Below are positions 20,996 through 33,300 of a stretch of 64,000 nt of DNA, piece by piece (positions within the stretch are counted from its first letter, which is position 1; each line of letters starts with the position of its first letter). This stretch comes from Aquatica leii. Taxonomy: Eukaryota > Arthropoda > Insecta > Coleoptera > Lampyridae. Both the position numbers and the translations under genes were made by a program. The DNA is taken from positions 84,014,520 to 84,078,519 of the forward strand of contig CM069432.1 in assembly GCA_035610365.1 (NCBI GenBank). Reading direction: 5' to 3'. The notes under the pieces were generated by a model. That model was not told where the DNA came from, ran no database searches, and worked only from the letters and a program-made list of their open reading frames with translations.

Positions 20996-23900
20996 GTCCC
21001 TGATCTCAGACCATCAGCAAGATACAGTACACCTAGAAGTTCTTGAATTTTAATTTAAATATTGATAAGCTTTGCATTTCTCTCGGTTGAAATTTGATTG
21101 TATATGTTCAATATATACGTTTGTGGCTGCCGTCATCATTCATCGTCAATAAAAGTAAAGAAACACTGAATTACAGTTTCAGTATTCTTTACACTTCCCG
21201 CAGAGTCTAGTACGCGTAACACCTTATTGTGTGCTTTTGTTTTTGATGTAAGCGGTGGCAGTTTACTCTATTTTATGAGCATAAGCTCTTCTAAAAAACT
21301 TACCAGATAAATATGTTACATTTTAGTACACATTATTCTTGTCGTCGTGTTTGTAGCTGTTACATTCAAAGCTGCTTTGTTTATCTGTATCTCTATTGTT
21401 TTTTGCTATGTTCAGTATTGTGATTGGCGGTTTCAAAATGTTGTCATCTTGATTATCGGATTTTTCAGATAAGTCATTGTCAATTTTTTCTTCAATTTTC
21501 TTTAGCTATTTCAACTAGTGAGCATAGTCTCTAGATTATCTTGCAGTAATTTAAGTAACCAATGATACTATACAAAATAAGCAACATAAAAGCCGTAGAC
21601 TACAATCACAAAAAAGACCGTGTCAAAATTAAATAACAACTTAACGTATCGTTAGGATAGTGATTACGTTAAAGGACGTCGTATATTTTATCCCCTTTGT
21701 TGCAATATTTACTATAAAGCATTGGACGTGGTATCAAAATATCCAGCGCTAGTACTGCAGCGTTAAACAATATAATACATACCGCTAGTACAAAGTGAAA
21801 ATTCAATTTGAACATAAGTGGATTTCAGTTTTTATCGCGAAACCTGAACCAGAAAATAAATACTTTATAAAAAAAGTTTTTTAAAAAACCACGTTTTTTC
21901 CGTAGACTAAAAAATAGAAAATAACTTTTCTTCAACTTAAAACGCATTTAAATGTATTTTTTAAATTATATAAGTTCTTATAAATCCGCCCACGTTTTAA
22001 GTTGAAGAGAAGTTATTTTCCACTTTTTAGTATACGGAAAAAAAAGTTTTTCTAAAGTATTTATTTTCTACTTTTTAGTTTTATGATAATCTATTTTAAT
22101 GAAGTTTTAAACAGTTTGAAAACTTGCTCAAGTTATATATGTTACACAACTGCCGTAGATCAAAAATCTTCAAGTTATGGCAAGAGTTTCATATTTTTTG
22201 ATGCTTGAATATTATATTGTCATCGATAATGCACATGTCCAAAAAAATCTAGCTTGATTAGTGCAGTAGAAGTGGTCAAAAAATTGATTACAAAATCTGA
22301 AATTTTGCGGACAAACAATTAAACAAACAAACAAGAAAGCAAGCTAAGAAAAACGTGGTAAAAACTATTTTCTTACTTGAATCAAAATTGAAATCAAAAT
22401 TTGATCAAAATGAAGAACTTTCATGTATGTTTAATTCTTTTTAGTTTCATTTTTATAGTTGTAGACGTAATTCAACGTTTAAACACATCTATCATAATTG
22501 AAATTTGAGCTAAATATTTAAAATACTAAATCATTTTTAACAGGACGAAAAAAATAAGTTTGTGTTACTTGAAATTCATGGCGAGTTTACAGTACATGCG
22601 TGTATGAAAGCTGGTGATGCCATATTTCCGTAAAAATTGTTTTAAATAACTGTTTACCAGTCAGTCCGTAATAAATCTTGTCTTTGTTCGATTGTTTCTG
22701 TATTTATGCAAATTTACCTGTCAAGTGATTTCTTACAGCAGTCATATTTAATAAGTACTTAGTAAAATTAAATTAATTAACTTTTAGAAAGATTATTTAT
22801 TTTAAAACTACAATAATGTTTTTAACACTAAGTTATTTTTATTACTTTTTTTTACTAATCTTTAGTGTCATGCAGAATTTCAACGTTTAAATTAAATATA
22901 TTTCAAAATTAACAATAACTGCTTTTAAATTTATATTAATTTAGTTTATTTAATCGTACATAAATGTTTATATTGATATTGCATTATTGCAACTGTAATA
23001 ATAATAATAATTATTGTTTTATATTTATAGATTGTTGATTTATGTATTTTTATTGTATGCTTTAGAAAAATAATCTAAAAAAAGTATTTTGTTTTTATAG
23101 TGTCTTACATCTAGTTTACTGTTTTTAAGTTAGTTGCATCGTTAATAAATATGAGTAACGTAAAAAAGTTTTATCATTTGTTATTTTTGTTCGTATATAA
23201 TAAAAGTAATAATGCTTTAGTTCTCATACAACTTTTTGTTACAAAAAACCTTGGGTAATATAATTAAACCAATTTTTAATATAGTGCGTCTATTTACTAC
23301 ATAAAAGTTTTTTTTTTTGTAACAAATTGTATTAGAAAATTGCTAATCCATAAAACGTTACTAGATAGATTAAAGACGTATTCTAAAAGTTTCAGTTCAT
23401 TATTAAATTTAAAACGTATGTATTATTGAAGACATTCAAATGTTACAAATTTAAAGTGATTAAACTGAATTCAGTATCTATCTTTACTAAATACGAATAC
23501 GAAATTTTAGATATCAAAATGAAGATGGAACGTACCGTCAATGCACGATTTGCATGAAATGAAAATAAATCAAATTACCATTCATAATCCAAATTTTAAC
23601 AAGTAAAGTCTAATATTACGGCATTCTAATTCTAATCTTATCCTGGTTGGCTTCACCTGAAAGTGGAAAGGCGTCCGAAAGAACGGCGCCACCCGACCCG
23701 ATTCCAGTGAAGTGGAAAACGCAGATAAAGCGAAGTTCAGTAGGGAAAAGTTGTCAGATAATTTAATAACAAAGACGAAATTACTGTAGAAATTCTTCGA
23801 GCACATCACTGCATTATTACGATAACGTAGTTATTTTGTCTACCTTGGGAAAATATAAAATTTTCATATCGCGACTGGAGTTGACACGTTTACTTCCCAG

Positions 23901-25779
23901 CTTTAGAATAGAATAAATTAATTATTCTTGACGTAGGCTTCTTAAACTTCAATAACTTGGTGCGTTACAATATATTTTCCACTAACTTTAGAAACAAAAT
24001 TAGGAGATTTCCCACTTAAAGTCGAAGTATAAGCAAACAACCGCCGCGTCGTGTAAAAAGCAAAGCAAATAATGGTTTAACAAAATAAAATATTTGGTAC
24101 GTAACATAAGAAAATATATATTTTATTATATTTTACAAGTTTAAATTATCTAAACAACTTCTATAGTCGGCAGCGTAAATTTTTCAAGAATTTATCTCAT
24201 AAAAATTGTGATTTACTCCAACCATTGCGGATTTTTCTTTCTTATAACGTCAAAATGAAATAATTCATGTTGCATTTCATAAGAAATAAGGACGGAAACA
24301 TGGTAAGGAGAGGACTGAGTGAGTGAGTTTCTATTGTTAAAACGTAGTCATTTGTCACAACTGTAACGCGAAGTGCAGTTTCCTTTCACGTCAGGAACGG
24401 AACTTCCCCTGCTATCAGCCACCTACCATATTATGAAACCTAAGGTTTCCTCGCGTCACATGCCAAAGGAAGTTCATAATCTAAATCTGTTACTATGAAA
24501 ACTTGCAATGCTACAACCAGTTATAGCCATCCGGTTTCAAATGTACTTGTATGCGTAACACTGCCACATTTTAAATACACATCGCTTCTATACGTCTATT
24601 CAAAACAAACAAATACGTTTTTATTTTAAATATTACTCAAGGAACCTTTTGTCAAATACAAAGACTGACTTCAATCGGTTTCATTAGTAACATTAGCATT
24701 ACAGAGAGATATTCTACATGTTATGTATATTTAATGAGTAGCTTATATTACCGATTAGAATAATATCAACGCCGTTATGTTAGAACCGTTTATAAGGATC
24801 ATAACGTAGTTTCTCAATATAAGAAATAAAACATTTGATGTTAGTTTTAACATTAAATTTTTACTCTAAAGAGAATATAATGATTTAAACAAGGTTAAGG
24901 TTAATTAAAAACTAAAACCACGAAAGCAAATACAAAAAATGTTCTAAAATAAAATTTGTTAAGTAATAAAAAAAGTCAATAACATCAAAAATATACTTAC
25001 GGGTTAGTTTAATTGTGTATCACACAAACCTAAGTTGTGTAGACTTCTCTCTTTGACAATTTCTTTACTTCATTTGATTCTTGTTACCTTCAATACTTTT
25101 TTTTAGTTACATGTATATTCTGCATTATTTTACAAGTTTATTTTAGTCTAGTTTTTAATCATGTTTTGGTTATCTTAATGTCTATATTTTTACAATTTAG
25201 TTTATAAAATTCTACAACGTTTTGATTTATTTTTGTAATCTATAGCACTATTTTTACAGAAAGTTTTGGAGTTATTTTATTCAATTGTGGTTTTTATGAC
25301 AATGATAGGTAAATATTACTTTTCTACGACTAAATGGTAATATGACACATATGTTTAAAATTTTTCAAAACGTCTAAAAACAAAAATCATTATTTTTAAG
25401 ATAAGCATAATGTTATATACATACGATAGAAACGACTAAACAAGTATAAAAGTATTTTTTAAAACTAACTATGGCTTAATTTTTTTTCAAAAAAGTTAGG
25501 AAAAATTGTTTTTTTATCACAACTTAGAAGAATCACTTTCAGTTCAATTTTATCAACACAAAATAATTGTAAAAATATTTTCAATACAACTTGAATATGT
25601 GATGCAGCTGCGTCACACTGGTGAATAACTAAACTCTTATTTTAGCAATATTAATAGTTCGCACAAGTAGAAATATCTGACGGTTGTCTGATTCTCATAA
25701 AATTTTTTAGTAGTTTATTATGTATTCATTTACATGATGTGGTTTTATTGTCTCCTTATATTATAATATGGTTACACAT
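20996..25779. other. Mostly gene-free AT-rich stretch
   Basis: A stem of ~15 bp lies at 21157-21194. A 57-codon acidic open stretch on the minus strand (~21315-21490) looks coding in composition but I cannot assign it. The fold-back at 21851-22069 is listed separately. 23600-23780 and 24290-24480 are richer in G+C than their surroundings but show no supported gene. Confidence 0.4.
21851..22069. repeat. Fold-back inverted repeat
   Basis: The arms 21851-21944 and 21993-22069 are complementary over most of their length with small gaps. The outer part is AGAAAATAAATACTTTA against TAAAGTATTTATTTTCT, and the inner part is CTTCAACTTAAAACG against CGTTTTAAGTTGAAG. The spacer is 48 bp. There is no coding capacity. 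It is probably a MITE or fold-back element; target duplications were not resolved. Confidence 0.75.
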
Positions 25780-26099
25780 CAATTCTTTAGGGTTTGATAT
25801 CTATCACGAGGACGTACTTTCATAGCCGTGCAACAACCTGAATTTCCTTTTCATCGCCCGTGTCTCACATCAGTACACGTTGAGCGCATTCGCTTACTTC
25901 ACTTTTAACTCTGATGGCATATATCCCTTTGTATAAATGGTTAAACACACATAGTCTTTTAAATATAATGATTTTTAAACTTTTCTTTTTGAGTTACGTA
26001 CTATCTCATTTTCAATTTGAGTAATAATAGAAGGGGCTGATTCCTTATCCTTGACAATATTATTATGCTAATGTTATTTTGTGATAAAGAATTACTGCT

Positions 26100-27000
26100 C
26101 TGTTCAGCATTATTTATAACTGGTTCATAAGATTGGACACTTGTTTGATACTCATATTTTAGTAATAATACGGTGCGTGGATCAAACGCCACCAATTCCG
26201 TCTATAGACTCTACCATAGCATGCTTTAACTAAATATTAACGTGGCTCACTGCAAAGATTTTGAACCACACCGAATTTACGGATGTCAATTATCCAAACT
26301 GAATCGCCTACATTTAAATTTGACATGTCTTTTACCTTATTTCTAACATTATAATTTCTTTCTTGTTTAGTTTTACTTTTCCTCTCCCTATCTTTAAAGG
26401 AAGTGATATCTACATTTGTGTAAGTTTACTAGGTAATATAGATATATAAGTTTTTAATTTCCTTGACATAAAAAGTTCTGCAGGATTAAATCTTGATTTT
26501 GACTTCATTTAGGAGACAAAAGAGCTAAATGTATATCATTGTTTTTCTTTAGTAAACCTTTAGCAATATGGACTGTTCTTTCTACATCTCCATTAGACTG
26601 TGAAAAATAAGGACTATTAGTAACGTGTTTAAAGTTATATTGTTTTGAAAAGTTTGCAAAGGAATTTTGAAATTGCGGTCCGTTGTCAGTCAAAACCAAT
26701 TTTGGAATTTCATATCGAGAAAATAATTGTTTTAAGTTCAGGGTTATGAAGTTTTTATTTAAATTACACATTTAAATTACCCATTTAAAATTACTCATTT
26801 AAATTATTAATTAAAATACTCATTTAGAAAACCTCAAAAAATTTTGAAAAATAAACTGTGACTATTAAAAACAATTTATTTTATTTAACTAAATCTACTC
26901 CGATTTTCTGCCAAGGTCTGTCAACAATTGATTCCTACACGAAGGTTTCTTTAATATTTGTTTTTTCTTTCACATTTGGACAATTTTTCACGAGGTTTTC
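26100..27000 (-). pseudogene. Ty3/gypsy integrase remnant
   Basis: Reading leftwards: the core opens with DRPWQKIGVDLV (first D, ~26910). Then come LVLTDNGPQF (second D, ~26680) and SQSNGDVERTV (E, ~26590), so the DDE triad can be seen, in K02A2.6-type context. The region after it contains FNPAELFMSRKLKT and NLNVGDSVWIIDIRKFG, typical of the integrase C-terminus. Stops and shifts interrupt it; the longest clean frame is 26505-26771. Confidence 0.8.
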
Positions 27001-27128
27001 AATTTGTTTGGAAAGACCATTCATCAAATAGATATTTTGACTTGTTCGCAACATTTTACGATTCCTAATGAATTCTAAACATTAAAGCTGTAAATATTTA
27101 GGTATAACAATACGTGAATTCTTTCGAA

Positions 27129-27660
27129 CTAGATTTTCTGAACAACTAAAGTCGTAGCTAAGCTATTTGTCTTTAACTGGTAATTGTTTGATTGCGAATG
27201 AACATAAACTTCGCCTTCTGTGCTTAGTTCTTTTTTAACGGGGATTAAGTTTTCATTAAGGCTTCTACAAAGACCGTCTGGTATCATTACATTTTTAGCT
27301 GGAGTATATTCTACTTGATAGTTATATTGCATTAACCGAATCTTAAATCGTTGTAATCTAAGAGTTACATCATCTAAATTCTTTGTTTGTAAATTTTGTA
27401 ATAAAAGTTTATGATGTTTTAAAAATTACTTGCGAGACTTACTTGTAATATAATCACAAAATGTCTCTGCCGCTCACGTTAAACCTAACGATTTTTTTTT
27501 CAATTTGTGCATAACGGAATTCCGTGTAACTTAATAAACGAAAGCAAACGCAAGAATTTCTTTTGTACCGTTTTTATCGATTGGTGAAAGTGTACTTCCT
27601 AATCTGTAAAAAAATGCATCTGAACTGACTGCTATAATTTTGATTGGAGCGAAAAATCGT
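27129..27660 (-). pseudogene. Ty3/gypsy RNase H remnant
   Basis: Reading leftwards: a VSSDAFFYRLGSTLSPID stretch carries the first catalytic D. It is followed by IEKKSLGL, a HHKLLL segment, TKNLDDVTLRLQRFK and VEYTPAKNVMIPDGLCRS. The last is the usual EY.PGK....AD.LSR end, with D-G in place of A-D-A. Frames change several times. It lies directly upstream, in minus orientation, of the integrase remnant, as expected for Ty3/gypsy. Confidence 0.8.
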
Positions 27661-28016
27661 TAACACAAGATGCATTATTACGTATGCATTATAACGTATG
27701 GACTTTTTTGGTTTTAACCTACAGTGTTTCCTTCTCATCGTCCGTGTTTCTCGTCATGACCCGTTGGACGCATTTACTCGCTTTATTTTTAATGAAGATT
27801 GCACACATGGTGATTTTTGTTTTTGCTTTCAAGATACATTTTTATAGAAAATATTTGTAAACTATTTGAAAAGGTTCCGCTTTAGTATCTTTAATTAAAT
27901 GTAGTAGAAAGCTATTGGCCTATTTAAAAAAAATTGGACAGTAACACCACAGCGGTTCTTATAAACTCACGCACTTTCCTAAATGAAGCACTAAAGATAC
28001 ATTTTAATGCATACAT

Positions 28017-29170
28017 AAAAATATTTTTGTATATACAAAGTGATCGAATTCAGAGTAATGGCCCAAATTTATGTTTTTTTCAAATAAAACACTTATTATC
28101 TTTTTAAACAACATTTCAAACGTAGATAATATTTTGAATAAGGTGTTAAATGCTTATTATAAATAGTTTCAGAGTTATAAAGCTTTAAAGTAAAATAAAT
28201 TGCTCATTTTACGATGATCGCACATTAAAAGTAATAGCAATAATGATCTATATCTTATACATAAATTTAACACCTATAGTTTAAATATAAAACTTTAAAT
28301 TTTTCCGTTTCTAATTAAGATGTACCGGATGATTGATGTATACTAAATGTAAATTTCTTACTGTTTTTCAAACTTGCTATCTAAGAAGTATTGAAGAAAC
28401 TTTTTAAAAAATATAATATTACGTGGTTTACTTTATTACGTTTATATTGTCACATTCAACCAATACAATTGAGTATTATAATAAATTAAAAATATTTTAG
28501 TTTTTTTCGTCTCTTGCTGTTTGTTTTAGGCGCAGTACATTGTCTAATGCAAATTTCCAATTAATTAATTAATCTCACTTCCACGTATTTAACGACGTGT
28601 TGCAGCAACTACAAATTTTACAAAAATGTGAATTACTAGGACATAAAATATAATTTACCGTTATATAATTTCAGTCAATTGATGGCAACAATACGTTTAT
28701 CATTTATTTTTTATTTAAGTAGTTATTAAAAACTATTCCAAACATATTTTTATAAAAAAAAAAAAGATGAGGATATATTACCTATTACATCAATTTTTTA
28801 TTTTTTTGTTTGTCAATAAGTTGCGTCATTAAAAAAAACTACTAAATTTACAATTGGTATAGATCAATCACCCGGTATATTTTAATTGAAGATGGAATTT
28901 AAATTGTGCGTGTTGTTAAATCTGTGTAGAAAGTTTTAGATTATTATTGCTATTACTTTTTATGTAAGAGCATCGGACAATAAGCAATTCATTTTACTTT
29001 AAAGCTTTATAACTTAAAAACTATTAATAACAATTACTTAATATCTAATACAAAATATTTTCTACGAATTAAATGCTGTTTAACAATGTAATAATATTTA
29101 AGGTTTTCTATTTAAAAAATTTAAATCACTTATCCGAATTTGATCATTCTGTATATTCAAAAATATTTTT
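28017..29170. mobile_element. 1.1-kb element with ~330-bp inverted arms
   Basis: The arms, ~28029-28350 and ~28855-29158, align as inverted copies at moderate identity. Shared blocks include ATATACA--TGATC-AATTC at the outside, TTATAAAGCTTTAAAGTAAAAT and AAAAGTAATAGCAATAAT in the middle, and ACCGG-TGATTGAT-TATAC at the inside. A 12-bp sequence AAAAATATTTTT lies at 28017-28028 and 29159-29170, directly outside the arms, and is a candidate target duplication. The ~500-bp middle has no frame. Superfamily not assigned. Confidence 0.75.
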
Positions 29171-29599
29171 AAAGTTGTAACCGCTATTGATGGCTATCAA
29201 TCAAAAAAGGTTCATCTTAATACCTTATTTAGTTTAGGCGCAATCGTACAAAAGGCAAATGTTGACAACTTGATTTCGATTTAACCTTAATGAATAATTT
29301 TACAAAAAGCAACAATTACTTTTTGTATATTTAACATTTTTTGTGAGGTTAAGTTTTTACACTTTTATTTTATTTATTGTTTTTATTGTCTATTATTTTC
29401 TAGAAATAACTGCTACAAAACTGCATTTTTACATAAATATATTACACCTGTGAATATTTTGTGTTTCAATAGCAATTGGTTTTTCAAATAATTTAATAGA
29501 TTTATTTATTTTTTCTAGTTATGTCTATGTTTTGTAAAATATATAATAGCAGTTCTTTGAATGGTTTTAATGCAAGTCTGTTTTTGTGGAATAGTTTTT

Positions 29600-29760
29600 C
29601 TTACTGATGAAAACACTTATAGGATGCTTGATTCGAAGGTTCATTTAACGAAACGATGATACGCTCAGATGAAACAAAGCCGGAACTTCAGATGCAGTGT
29701 TTATTATTATTGAACAAGATATTTCTTATGATTCGTTTTATGTTTTAAAAATATAATAAT
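29600..29760 (+). repeat. Dispersed repeat, copy 2
   Basis: It matches the minus strand of 14830-15020 in ordered blocks, starting at GAAAACACTTATAGGATGC and ending at TTTAAAAATATAATAA. Copy 1 has an extra ~30 bp in the middle. Confidence 0.6.
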
Positions 29761-30041
29761 AAGGGTTGATTTCTTTTACGTACCTTTATTTTTATTATTT
29801 TTCTTTTAGTGTACGTTTTGTGTAAAGTTATTAGTTAGTGACAAATTGTTACGTGGTTGCTAACCTGCGTCCACACAAGACCCAACAAACCGCAATACGT
29901 GATCTTTATTTTAAGGATTAGGCGCCATATATAAAGAAATTAGCTAAATTTATTTGGATATGCGTTTGTAAGTTTTTTTTGATTATTATACGAGAGATGC
30001 GATCAATTGAGATACTTCTAACGCGAGAAAATTGAGAATAA

Positions 30042-30254
30042 TTATTTGAATTTAAAACTGTCGTTTAAACAAAGTTTTTTTGTTGTAAGCGGAGGGAGCA
30101 AATTTAATATTTTCTTTTCTTTGTCTTTGGCAATTGACGTGTCTCTTATAAGATTAGTTTTATTTATTTTACGCAGAAAGATCTCTTTAAGAACACCTGG
30201 AGAATGTACTAATTGATTTAGACTTCTTCGTTTAGGAGGGGCATGCAAAACCAC
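30042..30254 (-). pseudogene. Fragment of Penelope-like element coding region
   Basis: The 70-residue frame starts VLHAPPKRRSLNQLVH and is followed by a lysine-rich stretch. The same N-terminal reading (VLHALPKRRSLNQLVH) is present on the plus strand of the opposing inverted arm at ~30588-30637, so both arms carry the beginning of one gene. No RT or GIY-YIG domain remains here. Assignment to a Penelope-like element rests on the inverted terminal arrangement and the hammerhead-like core, not on the peptide. Confidence 0.45.
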
Positions 30255-30338
30255 TTTAATCTATTTTTGTAACAACGTTTCGTACTAAAAGCGAACACTT
30301 CATTAAACCAAAGAATAAAATCAAGTAAATCAATCGAC
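30205..30338 (-). repeat. Penelope-like inverted arm, left
   Basis: It is the reverse complement of 30510-30637 over ~130 bp. Its hammerhead core is degraded: TTAATGA replaces CTGATGA, and the stem II pairs are partly lost. Confidence 0.7.
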
Positions 30339-30509
30339 CCACAAAGTCAAGTCAAGTGTTTGTTGAACGTTTATTGAAATTTGAAATTTTAATTGTTGAC
30401 TCTTTTTGTTTAATGTTTTATTTATTATTTAGTAAACGTAACTCGTACCGTCGTTTGTAGCTATTTGCAGGTAACTCGTAAAGTTGCCTATGTCCTTGGT
30501 CGCTGGATT

Positions 30510-30637
30510 GATCCACTTAATTTTATTCTTTGACCTGATGAAGTGCTCACTTTTAGCACGAAACGTTGCCACAAAAATAGATTAAAGTGGTTTTGCATGC
30601 CCTTCCTAAACGAAGAAGTCTAAATCAATTAGTGCAT
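30510..30637 (+). repeat. Penelope-like inverted arm, right
   Basis: It pairs with 30205-30338 across a ~170-bp spacer. It shares TTATTCTTTG, TTTTAG-ACGAAACGTTG, AAAAATAGATTAAAGTGG and TCTAAATCAATTAGT. Confidence 0.7.
30535..30564 (+). ncRNA. Hammerhead ribozyme-like core
   Basis: CTGATGA (30535-30541), stem II GTGCT (30543-30547) with AGCAC (30555-30559) around a 7-nt loop, then GAAAC (30560-30564). This is the conserved CUGANGA-stem II-GAAA core of hammerhead ribozymes, which are known in Penelope-like element termini. I could not settle stems I and III or the cleavage site, so activity is open. Confidence 0.55.
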
Positions 30638-30649
30638 ACACAGAGGAGG

Positions 30650-33300
30650 AGAAAGGATTTTTACCAACTAGAGAATGTACTAAAAACGCATGTCGATTAT
30701 TTCGCGTCGTGAAAGATTTCTATTGCAAGTCCAGTCTGCTGTAAGTTTTTTTTAGATATGAAATGGAATTGCAAACGCAACAAACTGTTGAAAAAAAATT
30801 AGTTTTTAAACTATGCATGCACATTTCCAAAGGTAAAATTTCCATTTTGAAACTTTTACATCTAAAACGATGTAGCAACGTAGCTGAAATCGTGTTATAA
30901 TCTTAGAAGCTGTTGAACTGTAAACCGCTATAAAACTTCGGTGAAATCCAGTTATCATTTGGTTTTGTTGTTTTTTTAAAAACGCGCGTTAACTTATAGT
31001 GTTGTGAAACAATTGCCAGGGATCACGCAATATAAATTGTTTATTTAATCATTGAATGATTTATTTAATCCAATCAAAGTCTAGATAAATTCCTGAAAGT
31101 TTCACTGTGGTTCTAAAATTGATGGTGTCTAAAAAAAATTACAGTTACTCGAATATTCTCAACCATATCTAAGCCAGTAGAAAATGACATTCAGTGAGAG
31201 TGAATCTTAATTTTTTGTCTTTTCCTCGCATAACATGTTTGTGCGCGCAATATTATTATTTGAGTTTTGCGAAGATAATTTTCAATCAAATAAAGTTCGA
31301 TCTTTTTGAGATTTTGTTACTTGCTTTATGTTTCTTACCGTACATCACTTGGAAAAAATAATCTAAGCGTTACTAACACAACCCAAATATTTCCTAATGT
31401 TTGTTGCCTAAACAAAGATTAGATTTGAGATTGAGATTTGAGTAAATAAGTACGGTCATTCACGCCAACAATGGACTACTGGTGGAATGAAGTCGCAAAT
31501 TTATGACACAGTTTACTCAGCATTTTCTTAACAATTTAAAAATATTAGCCCAAAATAACCATTTTTGTGCTTCTCTAAAAAAAATTTCTATCAAAGATGT
31601 ACTCTCCAGTTTGCAATCATTTCGCACTAAACTATTATATATTACTAAAACTATGAATGAAAAATAACATCCAGGAGTGTTTGGAGTTTTTAATACTAAT
31701 TGTGACGCCAGCTTATGTTTGTGATGATGTTTGTTAAAGTGCATGGACTTAAGATAACGCAATTAGGTTTCTTCTTAGATATGTTACTGAAAGCTATGTT
31801 TTATCAGCGCACAGCAATTCTAGATAATGCACGGTCTCGCACATCATTTGATATCACAAAACATTTTCCATGTGTCATTGGTGTTGCTGATTCATCATCC
31901 TCCAGCAATGATAATTATAGGAAAGAATTTCCAGGTATTTCATGAACTAATGTTAAATACAAACAATTGGTGAATTATTATACGACTCTATTCCCGTTTA
32001 ATATGTACCTAGAATATAAATTATTTTGTTTTTTTATTATTTATCTAGGCACTCTTATTATTGAAAATCGTAATAAACTATGTTCGTTATATTAAATAGA
32101 TAATATGGTGTTTGTTTTCAATACCTTGCAATTTGCGATATCTGTGAAATTTTTTATTTTACGGTGTCAATCATATTATTTTTAAAATTATAATTTTAAA
32201 TAATTTAATGCCTTTCCCATATACGTAACTGTTATTTTTAAAAGTTTGAAAGTAATTGTATATTAGTATTAGTCGTACTTTTGGTATTAAGATTCTGCTG
32301 TTAAATTTTCTATGTTTTCTTGTAATTAGTAGTTTTAATCAATGCAAATTTATATCTATTATTTTTATTGCCAAAATTCATTTATAATAATGCAATATAT
32401 ATACATACAGTCACAAAGCACGATAGTATAAAAGTGGTTATACTATACCGTTAATTACACATATAAAGAGATAGTTTTACGGGTTTATGAATGCCATTAA
32501 AAAGAACGATGTTTAAACACTAAATGAAAAATGTTTATTCTTGTTGTTCTTATCGTCACGTTGTTATTGCTATCGTTTTAATTACGTTTATATTAAAATT
32601 TTGTCTAATTTATTTATAAGAAGCAACTTTTTTTCTTAAAATTAATAAAGTACACAATTTTATTGAAAAGTATAATTAGATTAATAATAATGTTCAGATT
32701 AAAAATAAAATTTGAAATTTCTTCCGTTGTACTGTAAAATCCATGTGAAAACTAAAACATCTTTTTTAACAATTTTAAATAACACATAAATAACTTATTG
32801 GTTTCATAGTTATATATTTTCTCTTATTTGCATGCATTGCAAACAGTGTGCCTATTTAATACTTTTGTAATTATATATCAATAAATATTAAGAAGCTTCA
32901 AAAAACATTAATTTTTAACCTAGCACTAAAATTAATTTTTTATTACCTACAATTAGTAATTTAGTCACGGTGTTATTTCAAAAAGTAATGTTTTTATTTC
33001 TACCAAAAATTAAATTTTACTATGGTGACTATTAGATTTATTACAAGATTCATAGTGGTTTTACAAAATTAAATAAAAACGGATTTAAAAAAATAAGAAA
33101 AACATTGGTGGTGATTAGTCACAGTAGTAGTTTTAAGCAGTTCTACTTGTCATTTTAACAAATAATTAATTAAAAAAACAAATAATATTACATAAAATTA
33201 TAAAAAACACATAACATATTAACTTTGCTGTTTCTACTTTCTACAATAAGAAAAAACATTATTATTTCTTAAATTAAATACATTTTAATTCTAAACACAT
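30650..33300. other. Gene-free AT-rich stretch
   Basis: Only short chance frames, such as the overlapping ones at 31517-31945. No repeat recognised. Confidence 0.4.

Larger units (their letters stand above)
25780..27830 (-). mobile_element. Ty3/gypsy retrotransposon remnant
   Basis: RNase H and integrase sequences on the minus strand (separate entries) lie between two degenerate direct repeats, ~25830-25925 and ~27715-27815. These share stretches around TTCCTT-TCATCG-CCGTGT and ATTCGCTTACTT/TTTACTCGCTTT at perhaps 70% identity. The repeats may be LTR relics. Gag, protease and most of RT are missing. Confidence 0.65.

Noticed and set aside
23582-23809. 75-codon minus-strand frame in a G+C-richer patch
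   Set aside because: No domain match that I recognise, and no repeat copy in the window.
31517-31945. Overlapping frames on both strands
   Set aside because: They overlap in opposite orientation and show no recognisable motif.
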